Positions 19,006 through 29,095 of a stretch of DNA of 64,000 bases are shown here, piece after piece (position 1 is the first letter of the stretch; each line of letters opens with the position of its first letter). The stretch is taken from assembly GCF_000420625.1 (NCBI RefSeq), contig NZ_ATVH01000013.1, positions 524,975 to 588,974 of the forward strand, written 5' to 3'. Below the pieces are notes generated by a model that was not told the DNA's origin, did not search any database, and was given only the letters and a program-made list of their open reading frames with translations. Origin of the DNA: Fodinicurvata sediminis DSM 21159 (GTDB lineage Bacteria; Pseudomonadota; Alphaproteobacteria; Kiloniellales; DSM-21159). Position numbers and translations under genes: made by a program.

Positions 19006-21750
19006 ATGACCGCGCGAGCGCCCGTGTCCGAACGATCCGCCGAGACCGCTGAAGACAGCCCTGCCGAAGGCAAACCCGCGGTGGCTTCCGAGCAGGCCGC
19101 CACGCCGATGATGGCGCAGTATCTGGAAATCCGGGCGGCGCATCCGGACTGCCTGCTGTTCTATCGCATGGGCGATTTCTATGAGTTGTTCTTCGACGAC
19201 GCGGTCCAGGCGGCGGCGGCGCTGGACATCGCGCTGACCCGCCGCGGCCAGCATGCCGGCGAGGACATTCCCATGGCCGGCGTGCCGGTGCATGCGGCCG
19301 AGAGCTACCTGGCGCGCCTGATTCGCAAGGGCTTCAAGGTCGCCATCTGCGAGCAGACCGAGGACCCGGCCGAGGCGAAGAAGCGCGGCGCCAAGGCCGT
19401 GGTGCGGCGCGAAGTGGTGCGCATCGTCACCCCCGGCACGCTGACCGAGGACGAGCTTCTGGACGCGCGTGCCCACAACTACCTGGCCGCGCTGGCCGAG
19501 GCCGGCGGCGGTCTGGGCCTGGCCTGGCTGGACATCTCCACCGGCGACTTCACCTTGATGGCCGTAACGCCCGACGCTCTGGGTGCTGCCCTGGCCCAGG
19601 TCGAACCGGGTGAATTGCTGCTGTCGGAGAAGCTGGCGGACAAGGACGGGCCCCTGGCCGAGGCCCTGGGGGAGTGGCGGGCGCGGCTGTCGCCTCTGCC
19701 GGTCAGCCGCTTCGACAGCACCAATGCGCGCCGGCGCCTGGAAGAGGCCTTCTCGGTGGGCACGCTGGCAGCCTTCGGTGAATTTTCGCGCGCCGAGATC
19801 GCGGCGGCCGGTGCTTTACTCGACTATCTGGAGCTGACCCAGAAGGGCAAGCGTCCGCACCTGCAGCCGCCGCGCCCGGCCGGTGCCGGCGGGCAGATGC
19901 AAATCGATCCCGCCACCCGGCGCAACCTGGAACTCATGCGCGGCGCCGAGGGCGGCCGGGCTGGCAGCCTGCTGGCCACCATCGACCGCACGGTCACCGG
20001 CGCCGGCGCGCGCCTGCTGGCCGCCCGGCTGGCCGCGCCGCTGACTGACGCGGCAGGGATCGAGGCCCGGCTGGAAGGCGTCGAGTATCTGCTGACAGAG
20101 GACTCCTTGCGCGCTGATTTGCGCGGCAGCCTGAAGCGCAGTCCCGACGTGGAGCGGGCGCTCTCCCGCCTGTCGCTGGGACGCGGAGGGCCGCGTGACC
20201 TGGCCGCCGTGCGGGATGCACTGGTTGTTGCTGCGGAGCTGCGCGGTCATCTGGTGAAGGCAGGCGACTTGCCAGAGACCCTGGCGCGGGCGCGGGAAGC
20301 ACTGGCCGGGAAGGAAGAGCTGGCTGCGCGCTTGCAGCAGGCCCTGGCAGGCGAACTGCCGTTGCAGGCGCGCGACGGCGGCTTCATCGCCGAAGGATTT
20401 TCTTCCGAACTCGATGAGTTGAAGGGCCTGCGCGACGAAAGCCGGAAATTGATCGCCGGACTGCAGGCTCGTTATGCCGAGGACACCGGCATCGCCTCGC
20501 TGAAGATCCGGCACAATAACGTGCTGGGCTATTTCATCGAGGTCACCAGCGCCAGCGCCGGACGCATGCCCGACGGGCCCGAGGCGGGCTATATCCACCG
20601 TCAGACCCTGGCCAGCGCGGTGCGCTACACCACCGTGGAACTGTCGGAGCTGGAGAAGAAGATCCTCTCGGCCGGCGACAAGGCGCTGGCGCTGGAGATG
20701 CAGCTGTTCGGCGAGCTGGTGGAGGCGGTGCTGGCCGAGGCCGAGGCCATCACCGAGACGGCCCGGTCGTTGGCGGAGGTGGACGTGGCTGCCGCATTGG
20801 CCGAACTGGCAGGGCGCGAGGGCTGGTGCCGGCCCGAGGTGGAGGAAAGCAGCCGATTCGAGGTCACCGCCGGGCGCCACCCGGTGGTCGAGGCCGGCCT
20901 GCGCCAGGCGCAGGAGGGGCCCTTCGTCGCCAACGACTGCGAGCTGCAGGACGACAGCCGTCTGTGGCTGGTGACCGGTCCCAACATGGCCGGAAAGTCC
21001 ACCTTCCTGCGGCAGAATGCGCTGATCGCCGTGCTGGCCCAGATGGGCAGCTTCGTGCCTGCCCAGCGGGCCGTCATCGGCACTGTGGACCGCCTGTTCA
21101 GCCGTGTGGGCGCCGCCGACGACCTGGCGCGCGGGCGATCCACCTTCATGGTCGAGATGATCGAGACCGCGGCCATCCTGAACCAGGCTGGTCCGCGCGC
21201 CCTGGTCATCCTGGACGAGATCGGCCGCGGCACGGCGACCTTCGATGGCCTTTCCATTGCCTGGGCCTGCGTCGAGCACCTGCATGAGGTCAATCACTGC
21301 CGAGCGCTCTTCGCGACCCACTATCACGAGCTGACTCGCCTGACGGCCAGCCTGGAGGCCCTGTCCTGCCACGCCATGCAGGTGCGCGAGTGGCAGGGCG
21401 AGGTGGTCTTTCTGCACGAGGTCGGCCCCGGGGCCGCCGACCGTTCCTACGGCATCCACGTGGCGCGTCTTGCCGGCCTGCCTCAGGCGGCGCTGACCCG
21501 TGCACAGGAAGTGCTGGAGACTCTGGAACAGGGGGACCAGGCCGGTGCGCTGGCGCGTCTGGCCGACGACCTGCCGCTCTTCGCCGCCGCCCAGGCAGAG
21601 CCCGCGCGCGGCGGTCTGGCCGAGGACGTCCCCGACCCGCACGCACCCCTGGCCGAACGCCTTCAGCAGACCAATCCCGACGACCTCACCCCCCGCCAGG
21701 CCCTGGAGCTGCTCTACGAGCTGCGCGGCCTGCTGCCGGAGGAGCGGTGA
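19006..21750 (+). CDS. mutS: DNA mismatch repair ATPase MutS
   Basis: 914 residues from the ATG at 19006 ('[10 protein letters not shown]'); an open stretch of 27 codons upstream reaches into the divergent promoter region and is less likely. The mismatch-binding domain has '[20 protein letters not shown]' and '[14 protein letters not shown]' with the Phe-x-Glu motif that wedges at mispairs. The ATPase has Walker A 'GPNMAGKST' near residue 658, '[12 protein letters not shown]', Walker B '[16 protein letters not shown]' and the 'FATHYHEL' histidine switch. The last 100 residues are the helical dimer/tetramer and clamp-binding tail. It recognises base mismatches and recruits MutL. Confidence 0.97.
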   Translation: MTARAPVSERSAETAEDSPAEGKPAVASEQAATPMMAQYLEIRAAHPDCLLFYRMGDFYELFFDDAVQAAAALDIALTRRGQHAGEDIPMAGVPVHAAESYLARLIRKGFKVAICEQTEDPAEAKKRGAKAVVRREVVRIVTPGTLTEDELLDARAHNYLAALAEAGGGLGLAWLDISTGDFTLMAVTPDALGAALAQVEPGELLLSEKLADKDGPLAEALGEWRARLSPLPVSRFDSTNARRRLEEAFSVGTLAAFGEFSRAEIAAAGALLDYLELTQKGKRPHLQPPRPAGAGGQMQIDPATRRNLELMRGAEGGRAGSLLATIDRTVTGAGARLLAARLAAPLTDAAGIEARLEGVEYLLTEDSLRADLRGSLKRSPDVERALSRLSLGRGGPRDLAAVRDALVVAAELRGHLVKAGDLPETLARAREALAGKEELAARLQQALAGELPLQARDGGFIAEGFSSELDELKGLRDESRKLIAGLQARYAEDTGIASLKIRHNNVLGYFIEVTSASAGRMPDGPEAGYIHRQTLASAVRYTTVELSELEKKILSAGDKALALEMQLFGELVEAVLAEAEAITETARSLAEVDVAAALAELAGREGWCRPEVEESSRFEVTAGRHPVVEAGLRQAQEGPFVANDCELQDDSRLWLVTGPNMAGKSTFLRQNALIAVLAQMGSFVPAQRAVIGTVDRLFSRVGAADDLARGRSTFMVEMIETAAILNQAGPRALVILDEIGRGTATFDGLSIAWACVEHLHEVNHCRALFATHYHELTRLTASLEALSCHAMQVREWQGEVVFLHEVGPGAADRSYGIHVARLAGLPQAALTRAQEVLETLEQGDQAGALARLADDLPLFAAAQAEPARGGLAEDVPDPHAPLAERLQQTNPDDLTPRQALELLYELRGLLPEER

Positions 21751-21824
21751 TGGGGAAATCTTTCACTTACAAATAGTTTCCTCATGCTGAGCGACCGATG
21801 ATGGCGTCGGGGCAGGCGTCCGCG

Positions 21825-23057
21825 TCACCCCTCCACGCGCCGCTGCCAGGCGCTCGCCACACTATGGTCCGGATTGATCTCCAGCGCCTCGCGGTAGTCC
21901 CTGGCGTCCAGGGCTCGCTCGTCCAGATTCTCGTATACTGTGCCACGTTTGGCGTAAGCCCACGCACGCTGGCTGGGTACGAGCTCCTGCTTCAGTTCGA
22001 CCGCGCGGTTCAGGTCGACCAGCGCGCGGGCCAGGTCGCCCCCCGGGAATGGAGATGGGCGCGCCGGACATAGGCGAAGACGTAGGGCGACTTCACCCCG
22101 AGGGCCCGACTCTGATCGGCGATCCGCCTGGCTCAGGTTGTCCCGCCAGAGGTGGCATGCGCCGCGATTGCTGTAAGCGCGGCCGTTGTCTGGGGCGTAG
22201 TCGATGGCGTGATCGAGATCATTCATGGTGCCTGCGTTGCAGTATCCGTCGCGCCAGTTCGGTCCGCACTCGACACGCAGGACGTAGGCGTCGGCAAAAC
22301 CAGGATCCGCCGCCAGCGTCCGGTCGAAGGCGTCGACGGCAGCGGCGCAATCGCTACGCTTCAGCCGCTTTCCCTCCTCGAAATGCCGCCGCGCCGCCGC
22401 CTGGTCGTCCCTCGCCTAGTCGTCCCTCGCCTGGCCGCCCTCTGCGGGCGCATCCGATGCGGGCGGGTCGCGCTCGGCGAGCCTTTCGATATCTGCGAGT
22501 ACGCGGCGGAGCTCGGTATCGTCGGACATCACATCACGGCGCATCGTGACCTTCACGAGTTCGGACCGGTGGGCGACCTCGTGTAGAAAAGCGTGGTAGT
22601 CGGCCCGCGTGGCGTCGGTCACAGCCTTGGTCCCGCCATCCACTGCGACGCCGTGGCGTGCCGCGATTTGCTCGACGTCAGCCGGAACCCCCAATTCGGC
22701 GAAGGCCCTATCCGTGACCAGCACGGCATAGGAATGGTAGGTCTCGTTCCAGCTATCGTACGTCTCGTACATGTAGATGCCGTCATCCAGAGGCATCAGC
22801 TTGGCCTTGGTGTCGCCGAGGGCGTAGGTGCCTGTGTCTTCGTAGTAGGTGCCCTCACGGCATTCGATCTCGTCGGTACCGAGGTCGAGCGTGCAATAGG
22901 GTCCCGCCGGTAGCTCCCGAGCCTGCACTGCCGCGCTGTCGGGTAGCATCTGCAACTGCCCCGTCTCCAGACATCCGCCGAGCAGCAGCGCCGCTGCCAT
23001 GACCATGCAGGTGCGCGCTGCGCTGCGCCTAGACGTCTTCCTGTTCCGTTTTTGCAT
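21825..23057 (-). pseudogene. Decayed lipoprotein-TPR protein gene (nonsense codon plus two compensating frameshifts)
   Basis: One reading frame runs from the ATG at 23057 to a stop at 21825, broken by a TAG at 22416-22418. The first part (213 residues) is a lipoprotein: a hydrophobic leader ending in the lipobox 'LLGGC', then a globular region ('PAGPYCTLDLGTDEIECREG'). After the TAG the same frame continues with tetratricopeptide repeats ('AAAVDAFDRTLAADPGFADA', 'DLDHAIDYAPDNGRAYSNRG', 'RDYREALEINPDHSVA'). The TAG lies in a 15-base tandem duplication whose other copy has CAG, so CAG-to-TAG is the simple explanation. Between about 22115 and 22045 the TPR pattern continues only in the next frame ('DQSRALGVKSPYVFAYVRRA'), implying +1 and -1 shifts that cancel. 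Sequencing error is an alternative. Confidence 0.65.
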
Positions 23058-23428
23058 TGTTTCCCCCTTCCCCTTGCATATCGGCCGAGTCTCCCAGGCC
23101 GCACCCCGTCATTGTACGGTCGCCTTTCAACCACATCCGTTCAACGATGCGCCAGGAAATTAATGCCGAATTCCTCTTTTGGCACAAAAACTTGTTTCCG
23201 GACTCGGCCGAACAGCCTGTTATTGAGAGATATGAAGCGGTCTTTGTAGAGAAGGCGTATCGGGTTGTCCGAGGCGCCGCAGAGGTGCCGCAGCCATCCA
23301 AGCCAATACCGCTATTAAACGGAAAGGCGGTATCCTTTAATAACGCTTCGGCTTATTAAAGGACCGTTTAGCAAGGAAACATCCTTCTCCCCTTGCCCTC
23401 GGGCGGCAAAGGGACAATCCTTGAAGGC
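23058..23428. other. Intergenic region between the lipoprotein-TPR gene and glnD
   Basis: 371 bases between divergent genes. The part next to glnD is clearly lower in GC than the surroundings and contains the hairpin listed at 23327-23366. I see no convincing small gene; the short open frames have no protein-like composition. Confidence 0.6.
23327..23366 (+). promoter_or_regulatory. AT-rich stem-loop with TTCG tetraloop upstream of glnD
   Basis: Inverted repeat CCTTTAATAA (23334-23343) with TTATTAAAGG (23353-23362), extended by CGGT/ACCG across a two-base bulge and closed by GC-TTCG-GC. It lies 63 bases before the glnD start. No T-run follows on the plus strand. It may be a leader stem-loop, a terminator for an unseen transcript, or an operator; the sequence alone does not decide. 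Confidence 0.55.
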
Positions 23429-26326
23429 ATGGTATCGCCCACACCCGCCGCCGTTCCCGAAGAGGCCCAGCCGCTGGCCGAGGCTGCGCTGGCGGGCGGC
23501 AGCCAGCCCGAGGATCGGCTGCGCGGCCGCCGCGACATCGTCAATCGCCAGCGCCTGCAGGAGAAGATCGCCGCGACCTGGTTTCGCGCCTCGACGCCAG
23601 AGCGCGCGCGCTCGGAGATTCTGGACATCCTGAAGGAGGCCCAGGCCGACGGGCGCGACGAGATCGAGCGGCGCTTCTTCGAGGGCGCTTCGGGCCTGAT
23701 GACCGCCCAGGCCTTCAGTTTCCTGGCCGATCAGTTGCTGCGTCTGGTCTATGATCACGTCAGCCACGACCTCTATCCCCTGCACAATCCCTCGACGGCC
23801 GAGCGCTTGACCCTGGTGGCCGTGGGCGGCTATGGGCGCGGCGAGCTGGCGCCCTATTCCGACATCGACCTCCTGTTCCTGCTGCCCTACAAGATCACGC
23901 CGCGCAGCGAGCAGGTGATCGAAGCCGTGCTCTATTTCCTTTGGGACCTGGGCTTCAAGGTGGGCCATGCCACGCGCTCGGTGGAGGACTGCATCCGTTT
24001 GGCGCGCAATGATGTCACCATCGCCACCAACCTGCTGGAAAAGCGCTTCCTCTGGGGCGACCAGCCCCTGTTCCTTGAACTGCGCGAGAGCTATAGCAAC
24101 GCGGTTCAGTCCGGCCGCAGTGCCGCCTTCATCGAGGCCAAGCTGGCCGAACGCGAGGAACGCCACCAGCGTCACGGCGAGGGCTCGCGCTATGCGCTGG
24201 AGCCCAACATCAAGGAGGGCAAGGGCGGCCTGCGCGACCTGCACACGCTGTTCTGGATCGCCAAGTTCGCCTATGGCCTGGACGACATCGAGCGCTTCAT
24301 CGACACCGGCGTCTTCTCGCGCCCCGAGGTGCGCAAGTTCGCCAAGGCGCTGGCCTTTTTCTGGACTCTGCGCTGCCACCTGCATTTCCTGACCGGCCGC
24401 GCCGAGGAGCGCCTGACCTTCGACCTGCAGCAGCAGATCGCCCCGCTGATGGGCTACAAGCAGCATGCGGGCACCCAGGCTGTCGAACGCTTCATGAAGC
24501 ACTACTTCCTGATGGCAAAGGACGTGGGCGACCTGACGCGCATCTTTTGCGCCCAGCTCGAGGCCGAGCACGAACGCCGCTCGCGCTTCCGCCTGTCACC
24601 GCTTCTGGGCCGGCGGAAGGTCTCGGGCTTCCAGCTCGACGGAGACCGCCTGTGGGTGAAGGACGCCGAGGTTTTCCAGAAGACTCCCGTCGAGATGCTG
24701 CGCATCTTCCGGGTGGCACAGCAGAACGATCTGGACATTCACCCCCAGACCCTGCGCTGGATCACGCGCAATCTGAAGTACATCACCGACGCGACCCGCA
24801 AGGACCCGAAGGCGAACGCCATCTTCCTGGACATCCTGACCTCGGAGCACGCCCCTGCGGTGACCTTGCGGCGCATGAACGAGGCCGGGGTTTTCGGCCG
24901 TTTCATCCGCGACTTCGGGCGCATCGTCAGCCAGATGCAGTTCAACATGTATCACCACTACACGGTGGACGAGCATACCATCTTCGCCATCGGCATCCTG
25001 CACGATATCGAACAGGGGCGCCTGGCCGAGGAGGCGCCGATCGTCACCAATGTGGTGCACAAGGTGCTCTCGCGCCGAGTGCTCTATGTGGCCGTGCTGC
25101 TCCACGACATTGCCAAGGGCCGGCCCGGCGACCACTCCGAGGTTGGCGCCGAGATCGCCCAGCGGCTCTGCCCGCGCCTGGGGCTTACAGAGGAGGAGAC
25201 CGAGACGGTCGCCTGGCTGGTGCTGCACCACCTGAAGATGAGCGACACCGCCTTCAAGCGCGATATCGACGATCCACAAACCATCCAGTCCTTCGCCGAC
25301 CTGGTGCAGTCCATGGAGCGCCTGCGCCTGCTGCTGATCCTGACGGTGGCAGACATCCGCGCCGTCGGGCCCAACGTCTGGAGTGCCTGGAAGGCCGCCC
25401 TGCTGCGCGAGCTCTACTGGCGCACTGAGGAGGTGCTCTCCGGCGGCCTGATCACCGAAGGCCGCGAGCGCCGGGTCGAGGCGGCGCAGCAGGCCCTTCG
25501 CGAAAAACTCTCTGACTGGCCGGCCGAGGAGGTGGAGGCCCATCTGGAGCGCGGTTATGCCTCCTACTGGCTGTCGCTGGATGGTGAGACCCACGCCCGT
25601 CACGCAGAACTGGTGCGCGAAGCCGAGGCGGCCGGCCGCCAGCTGACCGTGGACACGCGCATCGACGCCTATCGCCAGGTCACCGAGGTTACGATCTATA
25701 CCCCCGACCACCCCGGCCTGTTCAGCCGCATCGCCGGGGCCATGGCGGTGGCCGGTGCGTCGGTGGAGGGGGCGCGCATCTTCACGCTGTCCAACGGCAT
25801 GGCGCTGGACATCTTCTATATAGAGGACGCCACCGGCGGACCCTTCGACCGGGCCGACAAGCTGGAGCGCCTGCGCGGCGCCGTCGAGGACAGCCTGACC
25901 GGCCGCCTGAAGCCACAGCAGGAGCTGAAGAAGCAGGGCACGCAGCTGCCCTCGCGCCTGGAGGTCTTCAAGGTGCCGCCGCGTGTGCTGATCGACAACA
26001 AGGCCAGCCGCAACCACACCGTAGTCGAGGTCAATGCCCGCGACCGCCCCGGCCTGTTGCACCGCATCACCGAGGTCATCACGCGCCAGCACCTGATCAT
26101 CGACAGCGCCAAGGTAACCACCTATGGCGAACGGGCGGTGGACGCCTTCTACCTGCATGATGCGCTGGGCTCGAAGGTGGAGGACGAAGCCCGTCTGCGC
26201 CGCCTGCGTCACCGCCTGCTGGAAGCACTGGAAACCACACCGGGCGGGGCGGAACCGGCGCGCAAGGCGCCGGCACGCCAGCGCAGGAAGGTCGAAGCCA
26301 AGGCGGGTCGGCAGAGCTCGGCCTGA
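23429..26326 (+). CDS. glnD: [Protein-PII] uridylyltransferase / uridylyl-removing enzyme
   Basis: 965 residues from 'MVSPTPAAVPEE' at 23429. The nucleotidyltransferase domain shows 'VGGYGRGELAPYSDIDLLFL' near residue 132, with the metal-binding D-x-D. 'NIKEGKGGLRDLHTLFWIAKF' is the family-specific linker. The HD hydrolase domain has 'LLHDIAKGRPGDHSEVGAEIA' near 560. Two ACT domains follow, at about 750 ('YTPDHPGLFSRIAGAMAVAG') and 866 ('ARDRPGLLHRITEVITRQ'). GlnD senses glutamine and uridylylates or de-uridylylates PII proteins, the top of nitrogen control. It converges on the ABC exporter with a gap of 29 bases. Confidence 0.97.
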   Translation: MVSPTPAAVPEEAQPLAEAALAGGSQPEDRLRGRRDIVNRQRLQEKIAATWFRASTPERARSEILDILKEAQADGRDEIERRFFEGASGLMTAQAFSFLADQLLRLVYDHVSHDLYPLHNPSTAERLTLVAVGGYGRGELAPYSDIDLLFLLPYKITPRSEQVIEAVLYFLWDLGFKVGHATRSVEDCIRLARNDVTIATNLLEKRFLWGDQPLFLELRESYSNAVQSGRSAAFIEAKLAEREERHQRHGEGSRYALEPNIKEGKGGLRDLHTLFWIAKFAYGLDDIERFIDTGVFSRPEVRKFAKALAFFWTLRCHLHFLTGRAEERLTFDLQQQIAPLMGYKQHAGTQAVERFMKHYFLMAKDVGDLTRIFCAQLEAEHERRSRFRLSPLLGRRKVSGFQLDGDRLWVKDAEVFQKTPVEMLRIFRVAQQNDLDIHPQTLRWITRNLKYITDATRKDPKANAIFLDILTSEHAPAVTLRRMNEAGVFGRFIRDFGRIVSQMQFNMYHHYTVDEHTIFAIGILHDIEQGRLAEEAPIVTNVVHKVLSRRVLYVAVLLHDIAKGRPGDHSEVGAEIAQRLCPRLGLTEEETETVAWLVLHHLKMSDTAFKRDIDDPQTIQSFADLVQSMERLRLLLILTVADIRAVGPNVWSAWKAALLRELYWRTEEVLSGGLITEGRERRVEAAQQALREKLSDWPAEEVEAHLERGYASYWLSLDGETHARHAELVREAEAAGRQLTVDTRIDAYRQVTEVTIYTPDHPGLFSRIAGAMAVAGASVEGARIFTLSNGMALDIFYIEDATGGPFDRADKLERLRGAVEDSLTGRLKPQQELKKQGTQLPSRLEVFKVPPRVLIDNKASRNHTVVEVNARDRPGLLHRITEVITRQHLIIDSAKVTTYGERAVDAFYLHDALGSKVEDEARLRRLRHRLLEALETTPGGAEPARKAPARQRRKVEAKAGRQSSA

Positions 26327-26355
26327 TCGGCTGCACTGCCCCGTCCGGCTCCCGC

Positions 26356-28257
26356 CTATTCGGCCACCTGCGGATGCACTTGGCCGGCCTCCTCGCCGTC
26401 CTCCACACCCAGGAAACCACCGGACTGGCGTTTCCACAGCTCGGCATAAAGGCCGCCGCGGTGCAGCAGTTCCTTGTGGGTGCCCGTCTCCACGATCCGG
26501 CCCTCGTCCAGCACCACCAGCCGGTCGAGCACGGCGATGGTGGAGAGCCGATGGGCGATGGCGAGCACGGTCTTCCGCTCCATCAGGGCATAGAGCTGCT
26601 CCTGGATCGTCCCTTCGACCTCCGAATCGAGCGCCGAGGTCGCCTCGTCGAGAACCAGGATCGGGGCGTCCTTCAGCAGCACCCGCGCGATGGCGATGCG
26701 CTGCCGCTGACCGCCGGACAGCTTGACGCCGCGTTCGCCGGCGTGGGCTTCCAGGCCCTGCCGGCCCTTGTTGTCCCGCAGCCCGTCCACGAACTCGAGG
26801 GCTTGGGCACGGCGCAGGGCGTCGCGCACTTCGTCGTCGCTGGCGTCGGGCCGGCCATAGCGCACGTTCTCGCGGATCGAGCGATGCAGCAGCGAGGCAT
26901 CCTGGCTGACCATGCCGATCTGCCGGCGCAGGGACTCCTGGGTCACCTGGGCGATGTCCTGGCCGTCGATCTCGATCCGCCCTGCCTCGAGATCGTAGAA
27001 GCGCAGCAACAGGTTCACCAGCGTCGACTTGCCGGCCCCGGAGCGCCCCACCAGGCCGACCTTCTCGCCGGGCCTTATGTCCAGCGAAAGTCCCTCGATC
27101 ACGCGGTTTTCCTGGCCGCCGCGGAGGTCCCCGTGTTGGAAGCCTCCGTAATGGAAGCCGATGTCCCGGAAGGCGATTTCCCCGTGGGGAACCTCGAGTT
27201 CATGCGCCTCGCTGGGGTCCGTTACGGCCCGCGGCCGGGCGATGGTGTTGATGCCGTCCTGCACGGTCCCGATGTTCTCGAACAGGCTGGCAACCTCCCA
27301 CAGGATCCAGTCGGACATGCTGCGGATGCGCATCACCAGGGCGATGGACACGGCGATCGCCCCCAGCGAGATCGCCGCGTTCTGCCAGGCGAGTATGGCA
27401 ACCCCGGCGACCGAAGCCAGCAGCAGGGCATTGACCGTCTGCAGACAGACGGTCAGCAGGGTGACGAGCCGCATCTGGCGATGCACGGTATCGAGGAATC
27501 CGCTCATCGCACCGCGCGCATAATCCTGTTCGCGCCGGCTGTGCGCAAAGAGCTTGATGGTCTGGATATTGGTGTAGCTGTCCACCACCCGCCCGGTCAT
27601 CATGGCACGGGCATCGGACTGGGCCATGGAGATGTCCCGCAGCCGCGGCACGAAGTAGACCAGGATGAACAGATAGGCCAGAAGCCAGCCCAACAGCGGC
27701 ACCAGCAGCCAGGGGTCGGCGCCGCCCATCATGATCATGGCGCCGGTGAAATAGACGACGACATAGACCAGCACGTCCATCAGCCGCATCACCGTCTGGC
27801 GGAGGGCGAGCGAGGTCTGCATCACCTTCTGCGAGACCCGGCCGGCGAACTCGTTCTGGAAGAAGGAAAGGCTCTGTCCCAGCAGGTAGCGATGGGCCAG
27901 CCAGCGCGTGATCATGGGATAATTGCCGAAGATCGTCTGATGCACCAGCAGCGACTGGGCGAGCACCACCAGCGGAAAGCCGACCACGACCAGCAGAGCC
28001 ATTCCGGCAAGTCCGAGCCCGTGCTCGGTGAAGAAGCCCTCGCGCTCCGCGTTCGACAGCCAGTCCACCAGCGAGCCCATGTAGCCGATGAAAACCACCT
28101 CGATCACCGAGATGATGGCCGTCAGGACCGACATCACCGCCAGGAAGGGCAGCACCGGACGTGAATAGTGCAGGATGAAGGCCATCAGCTGCCGCGGCGG
28201 CGGTGAGGGTTCGCGCCGGGGAAAGGGATCGATCAGGTTTTCGAAGTAGCGGAACAT
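26356..28257 (-). CDS. ABC exporter, fused permease and ATPase (MsbA/MDR type)
   Basis: 633 residues from the ATG at 28257 ('MFRYFENLIDPFPRR'). The N-terminal 330 residues form a six-helix type IV transmembrane domain ('VLPFLAVMSVLTAIISVIEVVF', 'GLAGMALLVVVGFPLVVLAQ'). The nucleotide-binding domain has Walker A 'GLVGRSGAGKST' near residue 410, 'QIGMVSQDASLLHRSIRENV', signature 'LSGGQRQRIAIAR', Walker B 'PILVLDEATSALD' and the H-loop 'LAIAHRLSTI'. It is a homodimeric inner-membrane exporter of lipids, drugs or similar compounds. The pattern of charged residues near the N-terminus (FPRREPSPPPR) is common in alphaproteobacterial exporters of unknown substrate. Confidence 0.93.
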   Translation of the reverse strand: MFRYFENLIDPFPRREPSPPPRQLMAFILHYSRPVLPFLAVMSVLTAIISVIEVVFIGYMGSLVDWLSNAEREGFFTEHGLGLAGMALLVVVGFPLVVLAQSLLVHQTIFGNYPMITRWLAHRYLLGQSLSFFQNEFAGRVSQKVMQTSLALRQTVMRLMDVLVYVVVYFTGAMIMMGGADPWLLVPLLGWLLAYLFILVYFVPRLRDISMAQSDARAMMTGRVVDSYTNIQTIKLFAHSRREQDYARGAMSGFLDTVHRQMRLVTLLTVCLQTVNALLLASVAGVAILAWQNAAISLGAIAVSIALVMRIRSMSDWILWEVASLFENIGTVQDGINTIARPRAVTDPSEAHELEVPHGEIAFRDIGFHYGGFQHGDLRGGQENRVIEGLSLDIRPGEKVGLVGRSGAGKSTLVNLLLRFYDLEAGRIEIDGQDIAQVTQESLRRQIGMVSQDASLLHRSIRENVRYGRPDASDDEVRDALRRAQALEFVDGLRDNKGRQGLEAHAGERGVKLSGGQRQRIAIARVLLKDAPILVLDEATSALDSEVEGTIQEQLYALMERKTVLAIAHRLSTIAVLDRLVVLDEGRIVETGTHKELLHRGGLYAELWKRQSGGFLGVEDGEEAGQVHPQVAE

Positions 28258-28396
28258 GCGGCTCACCGGCGGGCTGGAAAACGGAGTGCGCTGGCGCAGA
28301 GGCCAAGCTGTGCGAAGGAGCGGAACCATAGGACCTCAAGTATACCTGAGGTCAAGCCGGGAAAAATGGAAGGGGTTTTGACCGGCAGGCCGCGCT

Positions 28397-29032
28397 TCAG
28401 GCCTTGCGCAGCAGGAAGACGCCGTCCTGGCCGCAGAGGTTGGCGGTGTGCAGCGAGCGGATTGGCCTGGGGCGCAGGGCCGCGCCCACGGTATAGGCTT
28501 CCTCGATCACCACGCCGCAGGCCATGCAGAGCTCGACGAAGTCGCGGATGGTGCAGAGGTGGATGTTCGGGGTCTCGTACCAGGGTTCGGGCAGCAGCGG
28601 CGTGTCCGGCATGCGCCCGTTGAACATCAGGGACAGGCGGATGCGCCAGTAGCCGAAGTTGGGGAAGGAGACCACGGCATAGCTGCCGATGCGCACCAGC
28701 TGGCGCAGCACGGCGCGCGGATCCCGGGTTGCCTGCAGCGTCTTGGAGAGCACCACGTAGTCGAAACCGCCTTCGGGGTAGGTGTTCAGGTCGCTGTCGG
28801 CGTCGCCCTGCACCACCGACAGGCCCTGGGTCACGCTGGCGTTCACGCCTTCCTGGCTCAGTTCCATGCCGCGCCCGATGACGCCCTTCTCCTCCACCAA
28901 ATAGGACAGAAGCAGGCCGTCACCGCAGCCGATATCCAGGACGCGACTGCCGTCGTCGATCATGTCGGCGATCAGCTGCAGGTCGGGACGGATCGTCCGG
29001 CTGTGCTGGGCTTCGGGGTGCTGGGCAGACAT
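28397..29032 (-). CDS. metW: Methionine biosynthesis protein MetW
   Basis: 211 residues from the ATG at 29032 ('MSAQHPEAQH'); a GTG at 29077 would add 15 residues. The Rossmann methyltransferase-like fold is seen in 'VLDIGCGDGLLLSYLV', and the family-typical blocks are 'YVVLSKTLQATRDPRAVLRQ', 'VSFPNFGYWRIRLSLMFNGR' and 'WYETPNIHLCTIRDFVELC'. MetW works with MetX in many proteobacteria to give efficient homoserine acylation. It follows metX on the same strand with a short gap, as expected for the metXW operon. Confidence 0.95.
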   Translation of the reverse strand: MSAQHPEAQHSRTIRPDLQLIADMIDDGSRVLDIGCGDGLLLSYLVEEKGVIGRGMELSQEGVNASVTQGLSVVQGDADSDLNTYPEGGFDYVVLSKTLQATRDPRAVLRQLVRIGSYAVVSFPNFGYWRIRLSLMFNGRMPDTPLLPEPWYETPNIHLCTIRDFVELCMACGVVIEEAYTVGAALRPRPIRSLHTANLCGQDGVFLLRKA

Positions 29033-29095
29033 GGTGAGGTTCGCGGGGTCCTTCTTGGGGCGCTTGACGGGCTTCACGTGAGGGGTTTCGGGGGC

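Noticed and set aside
19816..21642. A 608-codon antisense frame within mutS
   Set aside because: Shadow of the GC-biased third codon position; no domains or start signals.
23029..23301. A 90-codon frame overlapping the start of the lipoprotein gene
   Set aside because: Composition not protein-like, no ribosome site, and it overlaps the better-supported lipoprotein start.
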